From NCBI RefSeq assembly GCF_022790535.1, contig NZ_LOHG01000005.1:1-64000 (forward strand): a DNA stretch of 64,000 bases. The letters run 5' to 3'. A program made the translations under genes and the position numbers. Position 1 is the first letter of the stretch; each line of letters opens with the position of its first letter. This stretch comes from Pseudomonas maioricensis. Its GTDB lineage: Bacteria > Pseudomonadota > Gammaproteobacteria > Pseudomonadales > Pseudomonadaceae. The notes under the pieces are model-generated. The model saw nothing but the letters and a program-made list of their open reading frames with translations, was not told the DNA's origin and searched no databases. This document shows positions 43,045-54,000 of the stretch, piece by piece.

Positions 43045-44295
43045 TCACTCATAACGTAACGCCTCCGCCGGTTGGGTGCGCGCTGCGCGCCAGGCCGGAT
43101 ACAAGGTGGCGAGGAAACTCAGGACCAATGCCGCACCGCATACCATCAACACGTCTTCGGCCATCAGTTGCGACGGCAGATAGTCGATGAAGTACACGTC
43201 AGCGTTGAGAAACTTGTGGCCGATCAGGCCTTCCAGAACGGAAATCGCGGCGCTGACATTGAGCGCGGCGATGATGCCTACAACCGCGCCTATAAAGGTT
43301 CCGACAACGCCGATCACCGTGCCCTGGACCATGAAAATCGCCATGATCTGCCCAGGCGTGGAACCCAGGGTGCGCAGGATCGCAATGTCGCCCTTCTTGT
43401 CGTTGACCACCATGACCAGCGTGGAAATGATGTTGAACGCAGCTACTGCGACAATCAGCAACAGCAGCAGCCCGATCATGGCTTTTTCCATGCGGATCGC
43501 CTGATACAAGTTGCCGTGGGTGCGGGTCCAGTCGCGGGAGTAGTAGTTGTGCTCGCCGAGGGTCTGGGCGATTTGATAAGAGGTACGCGGCGCTTCGAAC
43601 AGGTCTTCGAACTTGAGACGCAGCCCCTGGACCTCGTTGGCTTTCCAGCGATGCAAACGGCCCAGATCGTCAAGGTTGGTCAGCCCCAGGTAACCATCAA
43701 GTTCACCAGCCCCCACATGAAAAATACCGGTCACGGTAAAACGCTTCATGCGCGGGAACATGCCTGCGGGGGTCACCGTCACTTCAGGAGCAACAAAGGT
43801 CACCTTGTCACCCACTCCGACACCGAGCTTGGTGGCCGCCTTATCGCCGATCACGATGCCGAAGTCACCGGCCGCCAGATCATCGAGCTTCCCCTGTTTC
43901 ATGAAGTTATCGATGATCGAAACTTTCCGCTCCTGCGCCGGGTCGATGCCATTGAGCAGGACTTTCTGCACATTGCCGTTATTGGTCAGCAAACCCTGCA
44001 TCTGGGTGAATGGTGCGACAGCGACAACCTGCGGATTTTGCCTGACCTTGTCAGCCAGGGCCTGCCAGTTGCCGATCGGTTCACCGGCTTCAATGGTGGC
44101 GTGCGGGACCATGCCGAGTACGCGAGTACGCATTTCATGATCGAAACCATTCATGACCGATAAGACGACTATCATGACCACTACGCCCAGGGCGAGACCA
44201 ATCATGGACGTCAGGGAAATGAAGGAGACAAAATGATTTCGGCGTTTGGCACGGGTGTAACGCGTGCCTATGAATACAAAAAGAGGTCTGAACAT
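43045..44295 (-). CDS. lolC: Lipoprotein-releasing ABC permease LolC
   Basis: A 416-residue paralogue of LolE with the same [22 protein letters not shown] beginning and the same four-helix topology. The periplasmic loop (residues ~50-265) differs most from LolE, as expected for the two distinct LolC/LolE partners; the C-terminus [25 protein letters not shown] is conserved. First gene of the lolCDE operon; its promoter lies in the 125-bp gap before the divergent PilZ gene. Confidence 0.93.
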   Translation of the reverse strand: MFRPLFVFIGTRYTRAKRRNHFVSFISLTSMIGLALGVVVMIVVLSVMNGFDHEMRTRVLGMVPHATIEAGEPIGNWQALADKVRQNPQVVAVAPFTQMQGLLTNNGNVQKVLLNGIDPAQERKVSIIDNFMKQGKLDDLAAGDFGIVIGDKAATKLGVGVGDKVTFVAPEVTVTPAGMFPRMKRFTVTGIFHVGAGELDGYLGLTNLDDLGRLHRWKANEVQGLRLKFEDLFEAPRTSYQIAQTLGEHNYYSRDWTRTHGNLYQAIRMEKAMIGLLLLLIVAVAAFNIISTLVMVVNDKKGDIAILRTLGSTPGQIMAIFMVQGTVIGVVGTFIGAVVGIIAALNVSAAISVLEGLIGHKFLNADVYFIDYLPSQLMAEDVLMVCGAALVLSFLATLYPAWRAARTQPAEALRYE

Positions 44296-44420
44296 TTAGG
44301 GACTTGTTCGGAGGAATGGGGACGTCCTTGTGGCGGGCCTAAGCGTGCAGCTTTACACTCGAAAACACTCTAAGCACTGCGAGCAACCACTATGACCATC
44401 GCCGCTACCATGGGTTCGCC

Positions 44421-45002
44421 ATGTCGACATTAGATGAAGAAGAACGCCGCGAATACTACCGTATCGAGGACAGTGTCGCACTGGAAATTAACCTCCTGTC
44501 CAGTACCGACCACGCCGGGCACCAGGCCATGCGTGAGACCTCGGCACTCTTTGAACTGCTCAGCGAACTGCACATCAGCGAGTTCGAATCCCAGCACCTT
44601 TTGCGTCAGCTGGACGAGCGGGATCGGGTGGTGAGCAGCCTGCTGCAGTCGTTCGGCAAGCGCATTGAACTGCTCGGCCGCGTGGTCGCGCAAACCACAC
44701 TGGGCAAGCTCGGGGCCCCGCAGCCAGTGATTATTTCGGAAGGAGGCGTGCAATTCCATAATCCTGCAAGCTTCGCCGTTGATGCCCAACTGTCGATCAA
44801 AATGGTCCTGATGCCGCAAGCTTCGGCTTTGATGCTGCACGCCAAAGTGACGCATTGCGACATGCTGCCGGATGGCCAATTCGAGATCGGTACCGAGTTC
44901 ATTGATCTTCCAGACTCTCAGCGCCAACTGCTGGCCCGATACATTTTGCAACGACAAGCCGCGCTGCGACGGCAGGCGCTGGAGCAGGAAAAACCTGAAT
45001 AA
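44421..45002 (+). CDS. PilZ-domain protein with weak second motif
   Basis: A 193-residue protein beginning with the RxxxR motif of PilZ domains (EERREYYRIED). The usual [DN]xSxxG motif is replaced by IISEGGVQF, so only part of the c-di-GMP site is preserved. The barrel part continues to EIGTEFIDLPDSQRQLLARYI and a basic helical tail. It is divergent from lolC, an arrangement known in P. aeruginosa. Ligand binding is uncertain. Confidence 0.8.
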   Translation: MSTLDEEERREYYRIEDSVALEINLLSSTDHAGHQAMRETSALFELLSELHISEFESQHLLRQLDERDRVVSSLLQSFGKRIELLGRVVAQTTLGKLGAPQPVIISEGGVQFHNPASFAVDAQLSIKMVLMPQASALMLHAKVTHCDMLPDGQFEIGTEFIDLPDSQRQLLARYILQRQAALRRQALEQEKPE

Positions 45003-45017
45003 AGGACACGCTGATCC

Positions 45018-45089
45018 TGTAGGAGCTGCCGGAGGCTGCGATAGCGGTGTGTCAGGCTAAATGCTTCGCAGCCTTCGGCAGCTCCTACA
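45018..45089. repeat. GTAGGAGC-type REP element
   Basis: Arms 45018-45041 and 45066-45089 are complementary with one mismatch (TGTAGGAGCTGCCGGAGG against a GAAGG version). It belongs to the same subtype as the elements at 30635 and 49191. Confidence 0.85.
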
Positions 45090-45182
45090 GGGAATGTATT
45101 CCATCCAGAGGGTGCATTTGATAACAGCAAAGAAATGACCATCACACCAAGACCGACGCCTTGAAGGCCACCAGGAGTAAAC

Positions 45183-45905
45183 GTGACCCTTATTTATGGC
45201 CACCGCGGCGCCAAAGGCGAAGCACCGGAAAACACCCTGACCAGTTTTCAGGAATGCCTCAAGCACGGCGTACGCCGCTGCGAACTTGATCTGCATCTGT
45301 CCCGTGACGGGGAACTGATGGTGATCCATGACCCAACCCTGAAGCGCACCACCGACAGGCGCGGCAAGGTGATTGAACACAGCGCAGCGGATCTGGTGAC
45401 CTATGACGCTCGTAAAGGCGGCCCGGGCTGGATCAATCCCTGCCCGATCCCTCGCCTGGAGGAGCTGTTTGAAAAGTGCGATTTCGAGCACTGGCAACTG
45501 GAGGTCAAAAGCGCTTCGCGCACCCGGGCCGCATCAACCGTACTGGCAATCCGCGAAATGGCTCAGCGTCATGGACTGCTGGACAAGATCACGATTACCT
45601 CAAGCTCTCGGGAAGTGTTGCGGGCGGCGCAGGAACTGACGCCGGATATCTCACGCGGCCTGGTGGCCGAATACGCCTGGCTCGACCCGCTGAAGGTCGC
45701 CCAAAGCTACGGCTGTGAGTATCTGGCATTGAACTGGACACTCTGCACCCCTGAACGCCAACAGAAAGCCCAACGTCAGGGTTTGCATGTGTCGGTGTGG
45801 ACCGTCAACGAACCCGCGCTGATGCGCAGGCTCGCCGACTTCGGCGTAGACAGCCTGATTACAGACTTTCCCGGTTTGGCCAGCGCCACCCTCGAGAATC
45901 GCTGA
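45183..45905 (+). CDS. Glycerophosphodiester phosphodiesterase, cytosolic UgpQ/GlpQ2-type
   Basis: A 240-residue GDPD-family TIM-barrel enzyme hydrolysing glycerophosphodiesters. Motifs: GHRGAKGEAPENTL with the catalytic His and Arg, ELDLHLSRDGELMVIHDPTL with metal ligands and the second His, and the C-terminal VSVWTVNEPALMRRLADFGVDSLITDFP. There is no signal peptide, so it is cytoplasmic. The GTG start has AGGAG six nt upstream. Substrate source is probably phospholipid turnover. Confidence 0.9.
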   Translation: MTLIYGHRGAKGEAPENTLTSFQECLKHGVRRCELDLHLSRDGELMVIHDPTLKRTTDRRGKVIEHSAADLVTYDARKGGPGWINPCPIPRLEELFEKCDFEHWQLEVKSASRTRAASTVLAIREMAQRHGLLDKITITSSSREVLRAAQELTPDISRGLVAEYAWLDPLKVAQSYGCEYLALNWTLCTPERQQKAQRQGLHVSVWTVNEPALMRRLADFGVDSLITDFPGLASATLENR

Positions 45906-45916
45906 AATCGGTCTCC

Positions 45917-45941
45917 CCGGCCGGCTCAGGCCACCGGCCGG
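45917..45941. terminator. Convergent hairpin between glycerophosphodiesterase and sthA
   Basis: CCGGCCGG arms (45917-45924 and 45934-45941) around a nine-nt loop, 12 nt past one stop codon and just before the other. Neither side has a clear U-tract, so this is a candidate terminator only. Confidence 0.45.
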
Positions 45942-45947
45942 AGTCGC

Positions 45948-47342
45948 TTAAAAAAGCCGGTTCAGACCATCATAGGCAGCTACCCGATAGGCTTCAGCCA
46001 TGGTCGGGTAGTTAAACGTGGTGTTGACGAAGTACTTCAGGGTGTTGGCTTCACCCGGCTGGTTCATGATCGCCTGCCCGATGTGCACAATCTCTGATGC
46101 CTGGTCGCCGAAACAGTGCACACCCAGAACCTCAAGGGTTTCGCGGTGGAACAGGATCTTCAGCATGCCCACGCGTTCGCCGGAAATCTGCGCCCGCGCC
46201 ATGCCCTTGAAGAACGCCTTGCCCACTTCGTACGGCACTTTGGCCTGAGTCAATTCGTGTTCGTTTTTGCCGATCGAGCTGATTTCCGGAATCGTGTAAA
46301 TCCCCGTCGGCACGTCATTGACATAGCGCCAGCTGCCGTTGTCGACGACTACGCCCGCTGCCGAACGACCCTGGTCGTAAGCGGCACTTGCCAGACTTGG
46401 CCAGCCAATCACGTCACCCGCACCATAGATGTTGGGCACGTTGGTGCGATAGCTGTCATCAACTTCAATTTGCCCGCGACCATTCGCCTTGATGCCAACG
46501 TTCTCCAGACCCAGCTTATCGGTATTACCGGTACGACCGTTGCACCAGAGCAATGCGTCGGCTTTGATCTTCTTGCCGGATTTGAGGTGCAGGATCACAC
46601 CGTTATCCAGGCCTTCGACCTTTTCATACTCTTCGTTATGGCGAACCATGACGTTGTTATTACTGAAGTGGTAACTCAACGCCTGAGAGATTTCCGAGTC
46701 GAGGAAGCTCAGCAATTGGTCGCGGTTATCGACCAGCTCGACCATTACGCCCAGACCGCTGAAGATCGACGCGTATTCACAGCCAATCACACCAGCGCCA
46801 TAGATGATTAGTTTGCGCGGCGTGTGACCCAGGCTGAGGATGGTGTCACTGTCGTAGATACGCTTGTGGGAGAAGTCGATATCTGCGGGGCGATAAGGCC
46901 GCGATCCTGTGGCGATAATGATCTGGTTGGCGACCAGCTTCTCGACTACACCGTTGCCGCACACCACATCGATGCTGTTCTCGTCAGCAAAGCTGCCGGT
47001 ACCGAAAAATACGTCGACGCGGTTACGGGCGTAGTAGCCGGTGCGCGAAGAAACCTGTTTCGAGATAACGATTTCGGCGTTCTTCAACACGTCCGGGAAC
47101 GAAAACCAGCGCGGCTCGCCAATGGCCCGGAACATCGGGTTGGTGTTGAAGTGAATGATTTGCTTGACCGAATGACGCAAGGCCTTGGACGGGATAGTAC
47201 CCAAGTGTGTGCAGTTACCGCCGACCTGCCGACGGCTGTCGACCATCGCTACTTTACGCCCCGCCTTGGCGGCGTTCATTGCCGCGCCTTCCCCGGCAGG
47301 GCCGGAACCCAATACCACTACGTCGTAGTTGTAGACAGCCAT
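45948..47342 (-). CDS. sthA: Soluble pyridine nucleotide transhydrogenase
   Basis: A 464-residue FAD flavoprotein that interconverts NADH and NADPH. FAD-binding [17 protein letters not shown] near residue 12, [19 protein letters not shown] in which the second redox Cys of related disulphide reductases is absent as usual for SthA, the NAD motif [17 protein letters not shown] and the C-terminal dimer interface [14 protein letters not shown] are all present. Normal length and start. Single gene. Confidence 0.96.
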   Translation of the reverse strand: MAVYNYDVVVLGSGPAGEGAAMNAAKAGRKVAMVDSRRQVGGNCTHLGTIPSKALRHSVKQIIHFNTNPMFRAIGEPRWFSFPDVLKNAEIVISKQVSSRTGYYARNRVDVFFGTGSFADENSIDVVCGNGVVEKLVANQIIIATGSRPYRPADIDFSHKRIYDSDTILSLGHTPRKLIIYGAGVIGCEYASIFSGLGVMVELVDNRDQLLSFLDSEISQALSYHFSNNNVMVRHNEEYEKVEGLDNGVILHLKSGKKIKADALLWCNGRTGNTDKLGLENVGIKANGRGQIEVDDSYRTNVPNIYGAGDVIGWPSLASAAYDQGRSAAGVVVDNGSWRYVNDVPTGIYTIPEISSIGKNEHELTQAKVPYEVGKAFFKGMARAQISGERVGMLKILFHRETLEVLGVHCFGDQASEIVHIGQAIMNQPGEANTLKYFVNTTFNYPTMAEAYRVAAYDGLNRLF

Positions 47343-47890
47343 GCGTACTCCTTAGAACAGGCCGAGGTACCACTCTGGCATCTCTGGCTAAATCACATCG
47401 CGGCCGGCGACATGAAGGATCGAAACCTGGCGCGCAGTCTAAACCTGCGCCAATCGGTGGAACATTAACCGTTGGTAGCGTCGCAAGCCACTTTTGTCTG
47501 CGACCAAATGACGCTGCGACCAGTCAAGGCTGCGCATGATAAAGCGCTTGGCGTAACGATTCACATCAAAAACACGACATTCCTGAAATCTTCGTCAACC
47601 ACCCTTCCGTGGCATCGCCCTGATGAAGTTAGCGAGTCTGCAAATCGCAGATGAAATCACGCGCCATCGCGCGGACATTAAGTAGCAAGAGTTGTTTTTA
47701 GAACCTTTTACACATATGGTTACAATTGTGCGTTGCGTGCAGGCAGGAGCCTTGACCGATGCAGCAGGACATAAAAATACAACGGATCCTTTGGGGTTAC
47801 TGCCACGTCAGCACGACCGGGCCAGAGCCATCTGGCTAACGTTGATGAAACGCAGAACCTCGACCAGATAGCCCAAGCGAGTAATTTTCA
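47343..47890. other. 548-bp gap between sthA and the MFS transporter
   Basis: Divergent promoter region. A candidate sigma-70 promoter for the rightward unit is TTAGAA (about 47699-47704), 17 bp, then TACAAT near 47722. The gap includes the 26-codon ORF described separately. I see no other supported gene or RNA. Confidence 0.5.
47759..47839 (+). CDS. Candidate 26-residue leader peptide ORF
   Basis: An ATG with AGGAG nine nt upstream opens a 26-codon frame (residues MQQDIKIQRILWGYCHVS...) ending in TAA, 51 nt before the transporter ATG. The ribosome binding site is better than average and a candidate promoter lies just upstream. There is no hydrophobic segment or known family. It may be a leader peptide, a small protein or chance. 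Too short for coding statistics. Confidence 0.35.
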   Translation: MQQDIKIQRILWGYCHVSTTGPEPSG

Positions 47891-49183
47891 ATGGCCTCGA
47901 ATACCGGCAAAGGCAAAGCGATTTTTCGCGTTGTCAGCGGCAACTTCCTTGAAATGTTTGACTTCATGGTCTACGGCTTTTACGCCACTGCCATCGCCAA
48001 AACCTTCTTCCCTTCCGACAGCGCGTTCGCATCTCTGATGCTTTCGCTGGCCACCTTTGGTGCCGGCTTTCTCATGCGCCCACTGGGTGCGATCTTTCTC
48101 GGTGCCTACATTGACCGTCACGGCCGCAAAAAAGGCCTGGTCGTCACGCTGGCGATGATGGCAATGGGTACCGTGCTGATTGCCTGCGTTCCGGGTTATG
48201 CAACGCTAGGCGTCGCCGCACCGCTGCTCGTGCTGCTGGGTCGTTTGCTGCAAGGCTTCTCGGCTGGCGTTGAACTGGGTGGTGTATCGGTTTATCTGGC
48301 TGAAATTTCCACGCCGGGCCGTAAGGGCTTCTTCGTCAGCTGGCAGTCCGCAAGCCAGCAGGCAGCCGTGGTCTTCGCTGGCCTGCTGGGCGTAGGCCTG
48401 AATCACTGGTTGAGCCCGGAAGAAATGGGTGAATGGGGCTGGCGCGTGCCGTTTCTGATCGGCTGCCTGATCGTACCGGTGATCTTCGTGATTCGTCGTT
48501 CCATGGAAGAAACACCGGAATTTCAGGCCCGTACTCATCGCCCCACCCTTAAAGAAGTGGTGCGCTCGATTGGCCAGAATTTCGGCCTGGTGATCGGCGG
48601 CATGGCACTGGTAATCATGACCACCGTGTCTTTCTACCTGATTACTGCCTACACGCCGACGTTTGGTAAAAACGAGCTGCACCTGTCCGATCTCGACAGC
48701 CTGATCGTGACGGTTTTTGTCGGGATATCAAACTTCATCTGGCTGCCAGTGATGGGCGCGCTGTCCGACCGTATCGGTCGCAAACCGCTATTGCTGGGGG
48801 CGACCGTGCTAGCAATTGCGACAGCCTACCCTGCCCTGTCCTGGCTGGTGGCCCACCCAAGTTTCGGCAACCTGCTGATGGTCGAACTGTGGCTGTCCTT
48901 CCTGTACGGCTCGTATAACGGCGCAATGGTGGTTGCCCTGACCGAAATCATGCCAGTGGAAGTGCGTACAACCGGCTTCTCCCTGGCCTACAGCCTTGCG
49001 ACTGCGACCTTCGGTGGCTTTACCCCGGCTGCTTGTACTTACCTGATTCACGCCCTGGACAACAAGGCGGCGCCGGGCATCTGGCTGACGGGCGCCGCAG
49101 TGCTGGGTCTGGTGGCTACATTGGTGCTGTTCCGCAAAGGCGGGCAGAAGCTGCAAGCGCCTGAGGCTGTGACTGCCAGTTGA
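47891..49183 (+). CDS. MFS citrate/tricarballylate-type proton symporter
   Basis: A 430-residue, 12-helix MFS protein of the metabolite:H+ symporter group. The helix 1 start [64 protein letters not shown] and the C-terminal [30 protein letters not shown] match CitA/TcuC-like transporters. Citrate or tricarballylate is the likely class of substrate, but no catabolic gene adjoins. It is followed by a REP element and a strong terminator. Confidence 0.87.
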   Translation: MASNTGKGKAIFRVVSGNFLEMFDFMVYGFYATAIAKTFFPSDSAFASLMLSLATFGAGFLMRPLGAIFLGAYIDRHGRKKGLVVTLAMMAMGTVLIACVPGYATLGVAAPLLVLLGRLLQGFSAGVELGGVSVYLAEISTPGRKGFFVSWQSASQQAAVVFAGLLGVGLNHWLSPEEMGEWGWRVPFLIGCLIVPVIFVIRRSMEETPEFQARTHRPTLKEVVRSIGQNFGLVIGGMALVIMTTVSFYLITAYTPTFGKNELHLSDLDSLIVTVFVGISNFIWLPVMGALSDRIGRKPLLLGATVLAIATAYPALSWLVAHPSFGNLLMVELWLSFLYGSYNGAMVVALTEIMPVEVRTTGFSLAYSLATATFGGFTPAACTYLIHALDNKAAPGIWLTGAAVLGLVATLVLFRKGGQKLQAPEAVTAS

Positions 49184-49190
49184 GTCACCC

Positions 49191-49264
49191 TGTAGGAGCT
49201 GCCGAAGGCTGCGAATGGCGGAGTATCAGATAGACCGCCTTCGCAGCCTTCGGCAGCTCCTACA
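49191..49264. repeat. GTAGGAGC-type REP element with perfect 24-bp arms
   Basis: Arms 49191-49214 and 49241-49264 are exact complements and identical to those at 30635-30696. It begins seven nt after the transporter stop codon. Confidence 0.88.
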
Positions 49265-49275
49265 GATACCAGGCA

Positions 49276-49315
49276 AAAAAACGCCCCGACCAGTTACCCG
49301 GTCGGGGCGTTTTTG
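49276..49315. terminator. Bidirectional intrinsic terminator (MFS / gap)
   Basis: AAAAACGCCCCGACC and GGTCGGGGCGTTTTT pair perfectly around an AGTTACC-type loop, with A- and T-runs outside. It lies between the convergent transporter and GAPDH genes. Confidence 0.9.
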
Positions 49316-49355
49316 TTTCTGCTTGTAGCTTGTCGCTTAAAGCCTGTAACTGCGC

Positions 49356-50804
49356 TTAGCGCGGGAATGCTGGTGGGTTAACGCCCGCCATGTCTTCCAT
49401 CACGCGAACCACCTGGTGGCTGTAACCGAACTCGTTGTCGTACCAGACATACAGAACAACGCGATTATCATTGGCGATAGTTGCTTCAGCATCCACTACA
49501 CCGGCGTGGCGCGAGCCGACGAAGTCAGTGGAAACCACTTCCTGAGAGTTCACGAAGTCGATCTGCTTGTGCAGGTCCGAGTGCAGCGCCATGTAACGCA
49601 GGTACTCGTTCATTTCTTCGCGAGTGGTCGCCTTCTCAAGGTTCAGGTTGAGAATCGCCATGGAAACGTTCGGCGTAGGGACACGGATCGCGTTACCGGT
49701 CAGCTTGCCAGCCAGTTCAGGCAGCGCCTTGGCAGCAGCAGTGGCAGCACCGGTCTCGGTGATCACCATGTTCAGCGCAGCACTACGGCCACGACGATCG
49801 CCTTTGTGGAAGTTGTCGATCAGGTTCTGGTCGTTGGTGTACGAGTGAACGGTTTCAACGTGACCATTGACGATGCCGAACTTGTCGTTGACTGCCTTGA
49901 GCACCGGCACGATGGCGTTGGTGGTGCAGGAAGCCGCAGAAACAATCTTGTCGTCAGCTGTGATTTCACCGTGGTTGATACCGTGCACGATGTTCTTCAG
50001 CTTGCCTTTGCCAGGTGCGGTCAGGACCACACGATCAATGCCCGGGCACGAAAGGTGCTGCCCAAGACCATCGGCATCACGCCATACACCGGTGTTATCC
50101 ACCAGCAGTGCGTCCTTGATACCGTACTGGGTGTAATCCACCTCGGTCGGGTTCTTGGCGTAGATCACCTGAATCAGGTTGCCATTGGCGGTGATGGTGC
50201 TGTTGGCTTCATCGACGGTGATAGTGCCATCGAAAGGACCGTGCACCGAGTCACGACGCAACAGGCTCGCACGCTTGACCAGATCGTTCTCGGCGCCTTT
50301 ACGGACGACGATTGCACGCAGGCGCAGGCCGTCGCCACCGCCGGTTTTTTCGATCAGGATACGCGCCAGCAGGCGACCGATCCGGCCGAAGCCGTACAGC
50401 ACAACGTCGGTGCCTTTACGTGGCGAAGCGTTTTGTTGACCCACCAGCTCGGCCAGCTCTTCACGGACGAAGTCTTCGGCGGTACGGCCATTGCCTTCAG
50501 TCTTGAACTTCACAGCCAGCTTGCCGAGATCCACCGAGGCAGCGCCCAGTTTCAGCTCGCTCATGGCTTTAACGAGCGGGAAAGTCTCGTGTACGGACAA
50601 CTCGCTTGCATCGGACTGACGGTGACGCGCAAAGCGGTGAGCTTTGAGAATCGCGATAACCGAACGGTTGATCAGGCTGCGGCCATAGATCGAACTCACC
50701 ACATTGTTATTGCGGTAGAGCTGACCGATAAGCGGGATCATCGCCTCGGCGAGGGCTTCACGATCAATCCATTCACCAAGACACTGGTCGGGCTTCTGAG
50801 TCAC
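49356..50804 (-). CDS. gap: Glyceraldehyde-3-phosphate dehydrogenase, long Pseudomonas form
   Basis: A 482-residue GAPDH with an extra ~125-residue N-terminal domain (TQKPDQCLGEWIDREALAEA onward), as in the P. aeruginosa enzyme next to mfd. The NAD domain starts VVLYGFGRIGRLLARIL, the catalytic Cys lies in SAASCTTNAIVPVLKAVND and the C-terminal part has ETGAATAAAKALPEL and WYDNEFGYSHQVVR. The GTG start is chosen because AAGG lies five nt before it; an ATG five codons upstream overlaps that site. It is transcribed divergently from mfd. Confidence 0.9.
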   Translation of the reverse strand: MTQKPDQCLGEWIDREALAEAMIPLIGQLYRNNNVVSSIYGRSLINRSVIAILKAHRFARHRQSDASELSVHETFPLVKAMSELKLGAASVDLGKLAVKFKTEGNGRTAEDFVREELAELVGQQNASPRKGTDVVLYGFGRIGRLLARILIEKTGGGDGLRLRAIVVRKGAENDLVKRASLLRRDSVHGPFDGTITVDEANSTITANGNLIQVIYAKNPTEVDYTQYGIKDALLVDNTGVWRDADGLGQHLSCPGIDRVVLTAPGKGKLKNIVHGINHGEITADDKIVSAASCTTNAIVPVLKAVNDKFGIVNGHVETVHSYTNDQNLIDNFHKGDRRGRSAALNMVITETGAATAAAKALPELAGKLTGNAIRVPTPNVSMAILNLNLEKATTREEMNEYLRYMALHSDLHKQIDFVNSQEVVSTDFVGSRHAGVVDAEATIANDNRVVLYVWYDNEFGYSHQVVRVMEDMAGVNPPAFPR

Positions 50805-51035
50805 GGGAACCTTCCACATGTAGGGGCTGAAAAAAGGGGCTACATTATGCCGCCGCCTTTGTTTAAGGGCAATGCGCCGTTGTCAGATCAGCGAGCACTA
50901 CATTTTGTTCCGCTGCACTTCAGAAAATGTCCGGGCGTGCACTTCTGAATCACAGCGTAGTCTTAGACCTGACATTTGCACCCTTCCCCCGGTACAATCG
51001 CGGCCCTCGTCGCAACGCTTGGAGCTCAATCTTCC

Positions 51036-54000
51036 GTGCCTGTTCTGCGTCTACCGCTACTCCCTGCCGCTGCAGGCAAACAACACTGGGGCAACCTTCC
51101 CGGTGCCGCGCTGAGCCTGGCTATTGCCGAAGCAGCCAGTGCCGCCAAGCGTTTCACCCTGCTCCTGACCGCCGACAGCCAGAGCGCCGAGCGGCTCGAA
51201 CAGGAACTGAAGTTCTTCGCGCCATCGTTGCCGGTGCTGCATTTCCCGGACTGGGAAACCCTGCCCTACGACTTGTTCTCGCCGCACCAGGACATCATTT
51301 CCCAGCGGATTGCGAGCCTCTATCGCTTGCCAGAGCTGGATCATGGCGTTCTGGTAGTGCCGATCACCACGGCCCTACATAGACTGGCACCGACCAAATT
51401 CCTGCTCGGCAGCAGTCTGGTGCTGGATATCGGCCAGAAACTCGATATCGAAGCCATGCGCACGCGCTTGGAAGCCAGCGGTTATCGCTACGTCGATACC
51501 GTTTATGAGCACGGCGAATTCACCGTACGCGGCAACCTGATCGACCTGTTCCCGATGGGCAGCAAACTGCCGTACCGGATCGACCTGTTCGATGACGAAA
51601 TCGAAACACTGCGCACCTTTGATCCAGAAAACCAGCGCTCGATCGACAAGGTCGATTCAGTGCGCCTGCTGCCTGCACGGGAATTCCCGCTGCAAAAGGA
51701 AGAAGTCACACGCTTCAAGGCGCGCTTTCGCGAGCGCTTCGATGTAGATTTCCGCCGCAGCCCGATCTTTCAGGACCTGAGCAGCGGCATCACACCGGCC
51801 GGTATCGAGTATTACCTGCCGTTGTTTTTCGAAGAAACCTCGACCCTGTTCGACTATCTGCCTCAAGACACGCAGGTGTTTTCCCTGCCGGGCATCGAAC
51901 AAGCCGCGGAAAATTTCTGGAATGACGTGCGCAACCGTTATGAAGAGCGGCGCGTCGATCCCGAGCGCCCTCTATTGCCTCCCGCCGAACTGTTCCTGCC
52001 CGTGGAAGACTGCTTTGCCCGCCTTAAAAGCTGGCCAAGGGTTGTCGCGAGCCAGCAGGACGTCGAAACCGGCGTTGGCCGCGAGCGTTTCCCGGCACAC
52101 CTGCTGCCGGAACTGGCCATTGAGGCCAAGGCCAATCAGCCGCTGGCAGCACTGTCAAAGTTCATTGAAGAGTTCGACGGCCGCATTCTGTTCACCGCGG
52201 AATCGGCCGGTCGCCGCGAAGTGTTGCTGGAGCTCCTCGAACGCCTGAAGCTGCGACCCAAAACGGTCGACAGCTGGAATGATTTCGTTGAGGGCAAGGA
52301 TCGCCTGTCGATCACCATCGCGCCGCTTGACGATGGCCTACTGCTCGAAAAACCGGCTATTGCCCTGATCGCTGAGAGCCCTTTGTTTGGCCAGCGCGTC
52401 ATGCAGCGTCGACGCCGGGAGAAACGCACCGACGGCGGCAATAACGATGCAGTGATCAAAAACCTCACCGAGCTGCGCGAGGGCGCACCGGTGGTGCACA
52501 TCGATCACGGCGTGGGGCGCTATCTGGGCCTTGCAACGCTGGAAGTTGAAAACCAGGTCGCCGAGTTCCTCATGCTGGCTTACGCAGAGGACGCCAAGCT
52601 GTACGTCCCTGTGGCCAACCTGCACCTGATCGCCCGTTACACCGGCAGCGATGACGCTCTGGCACCGCTGCACCGGCTGGGTTCGGAAACCTGGCAGAAA
52701 GCCAAACGCAAAGCCGCCGAACAAGTACGCGACGTCGCCGCCGAGCTGCTGGACATTTATGCCCGCCGCGCCGCCCGCGAAGGTTACGCATTTGCCGACC
52801 CCAAAGCCGACTACGCCACATTCAGCGCGGGCTTCCCGTTTGAAGAAACGCCTGACCAGCAAACCACGATCGACGCCGTGCGCGCCGACATGCTCGCGCC
52901 TAAACCCATGGACCGACTGGTCTGTGGCGACGTGGGCTTCGGCAAGACTGAAGTGGCCATGCGCGCAGCGTTCATCGCCGTGCACGGCGGTCGTCAGGTC
53001 GCGATTCTGGTGCCGACCACCCTGCTCGCTCAACAGCACTACAACAGCTTCCGCGACCGCTTTGCCGATTGGCCGGTGAGCGTTGAAGTGATGAGTCGCT
53101 TCAAATCGGCCAAGGAAGTCAACGCAGCGGTTTCCGACCTGGCAGAAGGCAAGATCGACATCGTCATCGGCACCCACAAGCTGCTGCAGGATGACGTCAA
53201 GATCAAGAATCTGGGGCTGGTCATCATTGACGAAGAACACCGCTTTGGTGTGCGTCAGAAAGAACAGCTCAAGGCACTGCGCAGCGAAGTCGATATTCTG
53301 ACCCTGACCGCGACGCCAATCCCGCGGACGCTGAACATGGCTGTGTCGGGCATGCGCGATCTGTCGATCATCGCCACCCCACCCGCTCGACGCCTGTCGG
53401 TGCGCACCTTCGTCATGGAGCAGAACAAGCCGACGGTCAAAGAAGCCTTGCTGCGCGAGTTGCTGCGCGGTGGACAGGTGTACTACCTGCACAACGATGT
53501 GAAGACCATCGAAAAATGCGCCGCCGACCTGGCCGAACTGGTGCCGGAAGCGCGTATCGGTATCGGGCACGGGCAAATGCGCGAGCGCGAACTTGAACAG
53601 GTGATGAGCGACTTCTATCACAAGCGTTTCAACGTGCTGATCGCCTCGACCATTATCGAGACTGGTATCGACGTACCGAGTGCCAACACCATCATCATCG
53701 AGCGGGCCGACAAATTCGGTCTGGCGCAACTGCACCAATTGCGCGGCCGCGTCGGTCGCAGCCACCACCAGGCTTACGCCTACCTGCTGACCCCACCACG
53801 CAAACAGATCACCCCGGACGCAGAAAAGCGTCTGGAAGCAATCGCCAATACTCAGGATCTGGGTGCCGGGTTCGTCCTGGCCACCAACGACCTGGAAATC
53901 CGCGGCGCCGGTGAGTTGCTGGGCGACGGTCAAAGCGGACAGATTCAGGCGGTCGGCTTCACGCTGTACATGGAAATGCTTGAACGTGCGGTGAAGTCGA

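Noticed and set aside
44582..44600. TTCGAATCCC resembling a tRNA T-arm
   Set aside because: It lies inside the PilZ reading frame and has no acceptor stem, anticodon arm or CCA context around it.
49416..50948. 510-codon open frame on the plus strand across the GAPDH gene
   Set aside because: Antisense to a complete GAPDH; the product has no recognisable motif.
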